Below the pieces are notes generated by a model, which worked only from the letters and a program-made list of their open reading frames with translations, had not been told where the DNA came from and ran no database searches. The position numbers were made by a program, and so were the translations under genes. Shown here one piece after another: positions 55,601 through 64,000 of a DNA stretch of 64,000 nucleotides. Numbering within the stretch: the stretch's first letter is position 1; every line of letters begins with the position of its first letter. This DNA comes from Symsagittifera roscoffensis (lineage: Eukaryota; Xenacoelomorpha; Acoela; Convolutidae), in NCBI RefSeq assembly GCF_963678635.1, contig NC_087063.1:70453617-70517616 (forward strand), written 5' to 3'.

Positions 55601-58600
55601 CCACCGCCTCCGACCTTCGGCGGCGGCGGTGGCGATGGTGGTGGAACCCCGCCTCCTGCAACAGACGGTTGCGGAGGTGCTACAGTTGCTTTAATTGGCG
55701 GTGGCGTGGGTACTCCAGTTGCTTTAATTGGCGGTGGCGGAGGTACTACAGTTGCTTTAATTGGCGGTGGCGGAGGTACTACAGTTGCTTTAATTGGCGG
55801 TGGCGGAGGTACTACAGTTGCTTTAATTGGCGGTCGCGGAGGTACTCCAATTCCTGGATTGGGAGGGGGCACTGGAGATGGCGGCGGACGAGTAGTTACC
55901 ATTGATGGCCTTTTAGGAAGCGTAGGCGGCTCTGATTGTGGAGGCGGTGGTGCCACTGAATTCACACGTGGATACATTTTAGGATCCAGAACAAGAGAAG
56001 CTGGGCCCGGGGAGTGAGACTGGTTGGTTGGACTCGGAGGCAGCATCGGATTTTTAATCGGAGGTGCTGGATCATGTGGTTTTACAGATTCACTAGGAGT
56101 TGAGCTTCCCCTCCGCACTTCTGACGGTCTCCTCTCTGTCGCAAATGCACCCTCTGCTTTGTTTCTGTTCAGCCTTTCAAGACGTATCTCGGCAGGAGTC
56201 AGTGCCGTCATTGGTTTTTTACGTTCTGGCCTTCTTTCCTAATCAAATCAACAGTCAAACAGCTGAAAAGCATAAATATTATCCCTTTTGATGGCATGCC
56301 AGCACCCTTCATTTAGTCAACTTGACAGCATCCACTTAACTATATCTGGCTTTTGAGCTAGTACATAATTTCAAAAACGTCGGTCTTTGACAAGAAAATG
56401 GAGTCAGCAGTCGATTTGCTAGATTATCAACAAGAAAATATGCTGATTTATCGAAAAATAATTTTGGCTGTTAATACGCCCCTCAAGAAAATTAACATGA
56501 GTAAAGATCGTCATTTTTTTTCATTCAGAAGCGGATCTACAATTTCTCAAAGAGCGAGGAGAGTTATAAAAAATAAGAAGTATTGTCGACTTTTAAGCTT
56601 TGTCGGATTAGAATCTGAGGTACTTAAAAAAGGGTTAAAATGACAAAAAGTGGAATAATCGATTTCAACGGTTGCTTTGCAGTTGGTTTCGATTAAATTT
56701 TTCAACCATGAACTCACGCTTCAATTATTGACAAACCATTTATGGTGTTTTAGTCCGCCTAAGTATAATATCCAAACTGCGATCTTTCGTACCGAAGTCC
56801 ATCAAATATTCATCCAGTAGCGGTACTGGCCAGTATCAAATATATGCCAGGAAGCCAATATGGATTGCTAGTTTATGATGAAACAAGTTTTTCGAGGCTC
56901 TCACAAATTTTGATGATGCAACGGATTATCATCATCGTGAAAAATCGAATACCATTACAGCATTCTTTGATAATAAAATTCAAACCATACGTGATCTTTA
57001 TTATGTTATTGTATTGCTTAAATTTTCTTTCAATTAATCAATTTAGATTAACGTTTTTCTAATTTCTTTGAATACGCGGAAATATTTTTCTTATAATAAC
57101 ACAGCCAACTGACATAACTTCGAAATTAGAAATCGATCACGTTTTTCGTGAACTTTAATTTTTTGCTGTTTGATAGTGGAGTTTGCCTTCCTTTTTACAA
57201 AGGAAATGAAACAACTTAAAAAGGAATTAAAAGACAAACCATGAAAAATCAAAAGCGACCGTGAACAAATTTTAGAAAGACCTGTTTTAGGGTGACCGTG
57301 AAAAAAAATCAGCAAGACCTATATAAGAGTATTCACTACGTTTATTAATCTTAACAAGAAAATCGACAATTCTTGCATATGTTTCCCCCTTTTCGATTCG
57401 CCCATTGGCTAATATAGGTTCTAAGTTATTGAACCTAATGAGTCCAAATAATCTATAGACCACAAGTTTTTTTAAGAAATAAAAGTATTGCCGAGCTTTG
57501 TTTAGATTGAAAAAATATGTTTTTACTCTCAGGTACCGCTAAAAATTTACTCGGCGGGGACAACTCGTAAACAGATTAAATAATTTTTGTAGTTCGTCGT
57601 GATTCAACTTTTGTTTGATATTAGGGAAATAAACTTTCTACGATATGAAGACACAAACACTAATCTATTTTCGTACGCTTTTTTATTTACAAAAACTGAA
57701 TAGCTTTTTGAAGTTTTTTTTGGAATATGTATCTTTCTATCGGCAAAAAAATTATGGCCAGTTAGTCAAAGCATGATTTGGTAAAACAGTACCAAACGGA
57801 TTGGGTGGCGGGAGATTCGAAAAAAAGACCAGGGCGCATAAAAAAGGCCCAAGAATTTTGCTCAGTATAGCTGCGGGGGCTGGTATGTATGTTAACTGTC
57901 CTTTTTAAGTAGAAAATGGTGCGACCAAAGCAAGCCTTAAATTTCAACTAGTCTAGTATGCATTGGTGCCACATATAAAAGCCTCATAAAATTCTATCGT
58001 GTAAATCTGATTCTAAATATTTCTCTTCAAGCTTTTATGTCTCATGCAACTTACAGGGACGGTCCCCGTTTCTTCATCCACCTTCTCATCTTTCTTCTCC
58101 ATCTTGCGCGTCATCTCATCCACCCAGATGCGGAAGAAAAACTCTGAGTCCGTGTACTTCTTCGTCAGCGAAACCTCGCCCTCCCTCAAACGAAAAGCTC
58201 AATTTTTTCACTTCAAATCAAAAGTCACATCAAAACCTGCAAAAACTTTAGATATCTTTTAGTGAATAGTAGTTGCAAAACTTTTAAAAAAAGAAACAGT
58301 ACCACCCCCCTTCCATTTCATAATTGTTACTGGCATGACTCCATGCTCAGGAAACAGGTATATTTTCCACCACGCAGTTATGGGCATCAACAAGTCTAGT
58401 AAAAGCCCTGAACGCGTGCGTTCTAAACGCCTCCTGCATCATCAAAAAATCGTTGTTAACAGCACTCCGCTGACTGAACCGGATCGCTTTCTTTACCTCA
58501 CTGCAATTGTAGCGAGATTTCGCGAAGACCAGAGAGTTAATTACCCCGAAATCAAAGCAACAATGTTCAAATCAGACTCAAGCCCCAAAATCAGCCTTCC

Positions 58601-60953
58601 TTGCCATTCCTATGAAAGGACAACATCCAGCCAATAACCCATCTCTGCACCCGAGACATCTTTGATGCAGCGGAGTCGCCTTGCATGCCTTGCCACACAA
58701 CCCCACAAGACAAAGCGCCAAAGACCAGAAGCTCTTGATTTCGATACAGATAATAGAAAAGAACAAATGCAGTGATAATATCTAGAAAACAGACGTCACT
58801 CAGCGCAAATTACTGAAGTGTGTTTCTTCAATCTCCGACTCATTTGGAATAACAATGCCACTGGAATAACGATGCAGCTTCTTGGTTAAATTTGGAATAA
58901 CGAAGCAGCTTCTTGGCTATAGCGGTTGATTTGGGATCCTCATCCGTTTGAGGCTTACTACTTGTTCCATTTCCTAGATGATTTTGAATTCCGTTGTTTT
59001 AAGGGACCCTGACGAAGGCCAGGGCAAACTCCGCGACTTCTCTGAAGACGTGAGGTAGAATGCTAGTGAAGTTGAATGTTATTGATCGTATTTCCTGTTT
59101 CGAATTTGATTCATTTCTATCCAATCGTTAAGGTCCTTTGGAAGCCCAGACTGAAGAGTTTACCACATTGGTCCGAGCGAGTTGAAATTAATATCAAAAA
59201 CGAATCTCGATATTAATTTCGACTCGTTCGGACCAATGCGATGAAATCCTCAATCTGGGCTTCCAAAGGACCTTAACGATTGGATAGAAATGAATCAACT
59301 TCGAAACAAGAAATACGATCAATAACATTCAACTTTACTAACATTCAAGCTCACGTCTTCAGAGAAATATCGGAGTTTGCCCTGGCCTTCGTAAGGGTCC
59401 CTTAAAACAACGGAATTCAAAATCATCTAAGAAAAGGAACAATTAGTAAGCCTCAAACGGATGAGGATCCCAAATCAACCGCTATAACCAGGAAGCTAAA
59501 AGTGAACGATTTGATAAAGAACAAAATCGAGCTCAAAAAATGACACTGGACTATTAGAACTATTGAACATTGAATCAACTTTCCAAATTAGCGCCACCTG
59601 ATTTTCATCGACAACCGCCTTTATTTCATCTTGAATTCGAAATCTCAACTGGATTGGAGATGAGGACCCAGCAATGCCAGCCCTTTTTACAATGAAACAG
59701 GTTGATACAGAGCATGTGACATGATAACCGATACCCCAAGGATCAAAGGAGCAATCTTCAAAAAAAACCTCACCAGAATTTCCCGGCTATCTAGAAGCAG
59801 AACCTTCGGTCCACACGCTAATGAAAAACAGGCACAGTCAGACGTCAAAACCAATAATTTACTACAGCTCCTTTAGCACATGGAAGCAAAATCTGAAAGT
59901 GAAATCGTTTGTCAAGCTTTGCATACACTATCTGAAAGCAAAAAGACGCCGCCAACTCGAAATACAGAATTAAGCCAATGAATTTAGCCAAAAAACTAAG
60001 GCAACATTGAAATATCATTGAAGCCAACTGCATCCTCAATCGAATTGAACCAGTTCAGATAACCCGAATGAAATAGTGGGTATCAAATGCAAAGTCCATC
60101 GCCTACCACTCTTTCGGGATTCTAGGAAGATTTTGTAAAATATTAGAAGATACCTTTTACAAGGTAATCAGATCGCGCTCCCTCACTAAAAAGCTTTGTT
60201 TTCTTTAATCTACGAAGTAGAAGTAGTCACAAAAGCTCTTATTCTGATACACGATTCATCAGACTCGAGGGACCCTGAGCCTCTGATTCCGAACAATTTT
60301 CCTCTTGGACGACTTTCAGTGACCTTGGCATCTGAACTATTTCAGCCACGACATGTTATGAGCTCGACATCTTGATACAAGCTCAAGACCTCTCCTAGTA
60401 ATTTTGGAAACGCATCCGACAATAATTCTTGCCAAATTTCAGTCAGAAAATAAAACAGACAAAACCCGCCGACAACATAAAACGAGGAGTTTGGAATCCA
60501 GAAGACACACAACATAATAATAGAGCTAAATACCGTGAAATTATGACGTTAATTGTGAAAGACAAATCTTTCACAATATTAAAAATGTTTAATTTTTGAC
60601 TAATGAACAAACTACCACAATATTAGATAAGTTTTCAAAAATAATAAGTCAAATTTGTGTATGTGGGGGGACGGGATTGGGGTGAAAAAGCGATAAATTT
60701 CATGACCAGGTATCAAAGCGTCATCATATATGTTTTGATGGAAAGAGTGATTCAGTCAATTGAAAATAATGGATCCAACAGAGGGAATAAAAATCTGACC
60801 TGTTCCATCTGTGGACGTCTGGTGGTAAGTCACATTCTTGTAACATGTTCTGTATGGCCACTGGTCTGTTCTCGGCAGACATGAATGTCATGCGATTGGA
60901 ATCCCACTCATCAGTAGCGAACAATTGTCTGCGGTTCACTTTCAGAAAACTCA
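52455..60953 (-). CDS. SCAR/WAVE actin-nucleation promoting factor, C-terminal four coding exons
   Basis: Exons, in transcript order: 60800-60953, 58055-58184, 55392-56238, 52455-52618; all junctions are GT-AG and all phases match, giving about 431 residues with no frame break. Order of parts: end of the Scar homology domain (RPVAIQNMLQECDLPPD then LTKKYTDSEFFFRIWVDEM, compare 'fYT.psYFFdLWkekM' of WAVE), a basic region (ERRPERKKP), a proline-rich region, WH2 (SLLDQIQGGVDLKRA), a second WH2-like stretch, a central helix (DEIALRIRAVRAMQ) and the acidic end EDDDDEW. WAVE binds G-actin and activates Arp2/3 below Rac. The N-terminal exons of the Scar homology domain were not found and should lie right of 61 kb. 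Confidence 0.88.
52619..55391 (-). other. Intron before the last SCAR/WAVE exon
   Basis: 2.77 kb between GTAAGT (55386-55391) and CTGTAG. It holds the CT-rich minisatellite at 54300-55090; the rest is AT-rich with AAGCTTTCAAGT- and CAAGC-type words repeated loosely through 52950-54080. Confidence 0.7.
54300..55090. repeat. CT-rich minisatellite of CTGCC / TTGC units
   Basis: About 790 bp built from words such as TGCCCTGCCTTGCTCCTC and TTGCGCTGCCCTG, with a 5-bp base period. Long plus-strand open frames here (Leu/Pro/Cys/Ala only) result from the repeat, not from genes. Confidence 0.85.
55392..56238 (-). CDS. SCAR/WAVE proline-rich and WH2 exon
   Basis: Acceptor GATTAG then GAAAGAAGGCC (phase 0). 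About 282 codons: basic start, PTNQSHSPGPASLVLDPKMY, five 33-bp repeats giving PPPPPIKATVV units (55676-55843), a run of 14 or more prolines (55565-55600) for profilin/SH3 binding, the WH2 SLLDQIQGGVDLKRA and SDLLSQLAG at the donor. Confidence 0.88.
56239..58054 (-). other. SCAR/WAVE intron with R3 repeat
   Basis: 1.8 kb. An R3 copy lies at 57170-57345. A plus-strand 81-codon frame at 56398-56643 (MESAVDLLDYQQENMLIYRK) looks somewhat protein-like but I do not recognise it; it could be part of an old element. Confidence 0.5.
58055..58184 (-). CDS. SCAR/WAVE exon, end of the Scar homology domain
   Basis: 130 bp, acceptor CGTTTGAG, donor GTAAGT. After a split Arg codon it reads EGEVSLTKKYTDSEFFFRIW then VDEMTRKMEKKDEKVDE. 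The Y-T-x-S-x-FF-x-x-W core is the strongest evidence that this is SCAR/WAVE and not WASP. Confidence 0.88.
58185..60799 (-). other. SCAR/WAVE intron containing a long palindrome
   Basis: 2.6 kb, somewhat less AT-rich than its surroundings, possibly because a foreign insertion occupies 58300-60500. Plus-strand frame 58335-58637 (CGNRYIFHHAVMG-like start, not recognised) and the palindrome at 58907-59498 lie inside it. Confidence 0.6.
58907..59498. repeat. 590-bp near-perfect inverted repeat (foldback)
   Basis: Left arm 58907-59195 and right arm 59209-59498 are reverse complements with a few mismatches, separated by 13 nt (AAAAACGAATCTC). Matching anchors: TTTAAGGGACCCTGACGAAGG with CCTTCGTAAGGGTCCCTTAAA, and GGATCCTCATCCGTTTGAGG with CCTCAAACGGATGAGGATCC. 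No transposase and no obvious target duplication were found. Confidence 0.9.
60800..60953 (-). CDS. SCAR/WAVE exon, Scar homology domain
   Basis: Acceptor GTTTTTTCAG then TGAGTTTTCTG; donor AACAG then GTCAGA. It encodes FLKVNRRQLFATDEWDSNRM and AENRPVAIQNMLQECDLPPD, the 'lP.pl...yd.Ceq.PpL' segment of the Scar homology domain that sits in the WAVE regulatory complex. The exact 5' end rests on the chosen acceptor. Confidence 0.78.
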
Positions 60954-62195
60954 CTGAAAAAACGTGCGTAAGCCAATTCTCCAGCAAAAAACCTTATTAT
61001 TTTTGAGGTGAAATAAAGCTGCACTATTTTGGAACACATTCATTACTTACTATTTAGTTAGTTTTTAATCAATCTCCCAAATTCGTATCGAGTAAAAGGA
61101 CAACTTGAGAGTACGATTCAAATTTTTTCCTTTTGTTGAACTCGCTCAAATGTACCAACTACATACTCTGAACAAATAAACGGTGATCTCTCTTGAATTA
61201 GTTTCGAGATATCAACTCCATGTTTCGAAGGATTCAAGGCATCAAAGAATTTTAAAATTTTATGATGATTTGCCCACCTAAAATGAACTTTCTGCATAAA
61301 AATTGTGGATTTCTTTAACCGCACAAAAAAAATCAGCAATCAAAGTAAGGTTCTAATTGCGAGTCATCATATAGAAAGGAGCGTAAATAGTACCACTTAT
61401 TGTTTTGAAACATCTCGTCCTAATAGCTGTTTTTTATTCCAAAATTGAAGTACCCAAGAATTTTTTTACGGCAAATCGAGCTCGTGAAGTTACCCATCAT
61501 TATATTTACAGACATTTTCGTCCAATTTTTTTTGACCTTTTCGTCCAAAAGCGTTCTATAATTTAGCTTTGTCAGAGATTCACGTCAAGTGTGAATCAAA
61601 AATTGAAAAAAATGCAGGAATACAAATGAGGTTATCCGGTCGAAGATTGAAGGGGCCTCGAAGTGATTGAGGTTTTATATTTAAAAAGTAAGCTCAATTT
61701 CTAACGGGTTAAAAAGGAAAATTGTTTACGCAATAATAATCCGACAGTGAATGCGTTGATTTTTGATGAAAAAGTTATTACCATAACTAATCACTAAATA
61801 TTCCTACCAAAACCAAAAAATGATCACTCATTTCTCATAAAAAGCTAAGGTTTACTTTTAATGGCTGAAAAAAAAAGAAACGAAATCATTGAGCAAATGA
61901 AGACTATCTTGTCTCCAAGTTTGATTTCTAATACTCGGATAACAGTTTATAAAAAGTTGAAACTCTCATTGAGCCAGTCAGAGAAAACGATTGGCAAGGA
62001 CACTGACACTTTGTAAAAAGCCAGCTTTACAGGAGTTTTTTCTTGGAATTGATAGCTTCAATCTGATTGAGTTTCCCATCTCGCATCTAACAGAATGGAA
62101 GATTAAGTTGCATTTACCGAAGCGTAAAACCCAATAATAACAAAAAATTTTAATACTGAATCTTAACACAAAGACTTTTAACTAATTTTAACGCA
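60954..62195. other. Upstream intron or flank of SCAR/WAVE, one unexplained frame
   Basis: A minus-strand frame at 61118-61339 contains DALNPSKHGVDISKLIQERS and is the most protein-like stretch here, but it does not match the WAVE N-terminus and lacks clear splice sites. No other content recognised. Confidence 0.35.
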
Positions 62196-62515
62196 CAGGC
62201 GAAGCTTCGCTTCGCAAACACTAGCAAGAAAACGACCAAAAAGTAGTACGAAATTCGTCTAGGTATCGGATTCGATCTGCGGCCTACTTCAATCTAGAGA
62301 TTATGAGACTCACGCACTAACCAATCAGCCACGCACTCTTAATGCATCAGAAACACTAGCCACGAATAAAGCAAAAAAGAGATGCTATGTTAGATTGTGA
62401 TTATAGCAAAAGTGCCACCAATAAGTAAACAATTTCCACTTTCAATGAAGACTGTTATTTACGAGTTGGGTTAGTAAAAAGACGGTTCGTACAATTACAC
62501 TACGCTGATCGCTAA
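62196..62515 (-). repeat. Composite repeat family T1, fullest copy with tRNA-like module
   Basis: Plus strand: GGCGAAGCTTCGCTTCGC (palindromic end), AACACTAGCAAGAAAACGAC, the tRNA-like module 62267-62334 (minus strand: GCGTGGCTGATTGGTTAGTG as A-box-like, GGCCGCAGATCGAATCC as B-box-like), then the body AGCAAAAGTGCCACCAATAAG, ATTTACGAGTTGGGTTAG and ACACTACGCTGATCGC. Matches the copies at 35741, 40531 and 51229. Confidence 0.75.
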
Positions 62516-63235
62516 ACTAAATAAGCAAAACAAGAAAGGGCGTTCACACAAACTCTTAGTTATATAGGAAAACTTAAGTGAGCTCTTTTCACAATAAAGC
62601 TGACTTGCATGCTTGCACATGTTTAACGTCGGTATCGCGAGAAATGACCAAAAAGAGCGATAATTTTCGAACAAACTACTAACTTTATATTTTCAACTAT
62701 TCAATAGGACAGACAGGAATGTCGAAATTCTAGCTGACCAAAAACGTTACCCTGAGGCTGAAAGAACTGTGATCATATTGAGGAGGAAAACAAACTCAGG
62801 AAACTCGAATGAATTTGGATAGTGAACAGCTGAATTCTTCTAAAAAGTGTATCAAAAAAGAAAAAAATTTGCTGCACGAATAAAAAACCAATCTTCAAAA
62901 CCTTTGCAAGTAACTTCAAGTTCAATTTGTCTAAACGTAAAAAATCTCACCTTACTGAATTCATAAACCCGATGAACTCTGCAACAATCATTCAATTTTT
63001 GCATCTAAAAATTTAAAATCCAAAAAAAAAAACAGTTTATTCTGTCACCTAAACGAGGCTGTAAAAAACAACAAGGACTTTGAATCCCAATCAAGCAGAC
63101 AATGAAACAACAGCAAGTAGCAGCACGAGAATGCTCAAGCCAACACTACATTTTTTCATCAATAGATCGCTCCACTGCTCCAAAATACAGCGCAAATAAA
63201 CCATAAATATTATAAAAAAGGGCCTTAAACACTGC
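62516..63235. other. AT-rich spacer, nothing recognised
   Basis: No coding or repeat signal matched within the window. Confidence 0.35.
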
Positions 63236-63379
63236 CATACTAACACAGTTAAAGGTTACATCGAGAACTACCCTTGCAAAGTTCTCAGCTCAAAATGGGC
63301 TCAATCTGAAAGGCTCGATCTTTACGCCTGGTAAAAATTTTCTCAGCTGCAATCAGCACACTCTCCCTTGCTGCTTAAT

Positions 63380-63552
63380 ACCTGAGTAGGTTAGACCCTA
63401 AAATACCCTATGTCTGTGGAATCTGTACGCAAGGCCATTATGATGTCAATCACTCATTTAACTGTCGAGGCAGAACGAAAGATCCAGACATCCTCAGTCT
63501 CTGGACTGACCCCCTCTGTAGCTGATTTTCTTCGGATTACATAGCACGGTGA
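63380..63552 (+). pseudogene. 3' relic of a non-LTR retrotransposon protein
   Basis: One plus frame reads IPYVCGICTQGHYDVNHSFN then CRGRTKDPDILSLWTDPLC; after a one-base shift the next frame gives VADFLRIT and a stop. A C-x2-C...H-x4-C zinc motif followed by 'T......LW..P..vAdFL' is the usual C-terminus of Jockey/I-type non-LTR retrotransposon polyproteins. The frameshift and the missing upstream part show it is dead. Confidence 0.65.
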
Positions 63553-64000
63553 GCGTGCAAGCTAAACTTGCTTCAAGAAATAGTTAGGGGATGGTGACCT
63601 CACAACAGGACAAAACGAGCGACACAGTTAGATGAATCTTAGTGTCAAAGCGATATTCAAGTAACCTAAAAATGTGGTATGCCCCAAATATCCCGTCGGG
63701 GGCCAACGACACTGGACCAGACGAAGCCCCCTCAAACAACCTTCCTCTCCTCTGGAGATGAATGTTTATCAAGAAAAAAAAACAGAACGCGCTACCTATG
63801 AAAAGAGACGAGGCCATAAAAACAACATCAACATGGTGGAAACTTATTTATTCAATTCTTTGTCAACAAACGTTGAGTAAAAACTACTCGAAGCAGCTAC
63901 TAACCAAAAACTGTTACGTTGGCTAAGAAAATGTTGCAAACCAGTATTAAGATTATAATTTATCAAAACTCATCGTCAATTTTCTCAACACTCATCGTCA
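63553..64000. other. Window end, no gene recognised
   Basis: Overlapping open frames on both strands (63584-63817 minus, 63674-63880 plus) exclude each other and carry no motif. Confidence 0.35.

Noticed and set aside
55452-56017. Gly-rich plus-strand frames opposite the WAVE exon
   Set aside because: They are the antisense of the proline-rich coding repeats of the minus-strand SCAR/WAVE exon.
55392-56238. WASP or WIP family instead of SCAR/WAVE
   Set aside because: No WH1 or GTPase-binding domain is seen and the upstream exons carry the Scar homology domain (YTDSEFFFRIW), which is specific to SCAR/WAVE.
61118-61339. Missing N-terminal exon of SCAR/WAVE
   Set aside because: The frame does not resemble the helical start of the Scar homology domain and has no matching donor.
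1-64000. CRISPR array or bacterial operon
   Set aside because: No regularly spaced identical short repeats with unique spacers; introns and animal gene families exclude a prokaryote.

Overview
This 64 kb window is eukaryotic and almost certainly comes from an invertebrate animal. It is AT-rich, its genes are split by GT-AG introns with matching phases, and its repeats include tRNA-like modules, inverted-repeat DNA transposons and satellite-like arrays. The host genes are animal-type: a SCAR/WAVE actin regulator, an ODR-4-like membrane protein, a lipocalin, an arylamine N-acetyltransferase-like enzyme, an NlpC/P60-type protein and a giant membrane-anchored coiled-coil protein. The phylum cannot be fixed from the sequence alone.

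Region 1 (1-10.3 kb) is a decaying Maverick/Polinton-type virus-like element. It carries, mostly left to right: a broken minus-strand gene, a PC4-like protein, a possible HUH-type replication protein, three related small proteins, a nuclease-like protein, a small membrane protein, a packaging ATPase, an RVE-type integrase, a minor (penton-like) capsid protein, a basic PX-like core protein, a major capsid protein and an adenain-like cysteine protease. ATPase, major capsid and protease are open; most other genes carry stops or frameshifts. No protein-primed DNA polymerase is visible; it was lost or lies left of the window.

Region 2 (10.3-26.6 kb) is repeat-rich, with one gene, the N-acetyltransferase-like gene (14.9-16.4 kb, plus strand). 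It also holds two transposons with CCGGGTTGACC termini, a dead reverse transcriptase fragment and a degenerate ~100-bp tandem array.

Region 3 (26.6-46.2 kb) holds the coiled-coil gene (minus, with a small first exon encoding a membrane anchor), a hAT-type MITE 16 nt inside its first intron, a two-exon lipocalin gene (plus), a two-exon NlpC/P60-like gene (plus) and a convergent ODR-4-like gene (minus).

Region 4 (46.2-64 kb) is dominated by repeats: a ~170-bp satellite-like array, tRNA-like composite repeats all in one orientation, and a 590-bp near-perfect palindrome. Through it runs the minus-strand SCAR/WAVE gene (exons at 60.8, 58.1, 55.4-56.2 and 52.5 kb; the 5' exons were not found). A non-LTR retrotransposon 3' relic sits at 63.4 kb.

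Splice joins were checked by hand for phase. Names rest on motif recognition, not on database searches.
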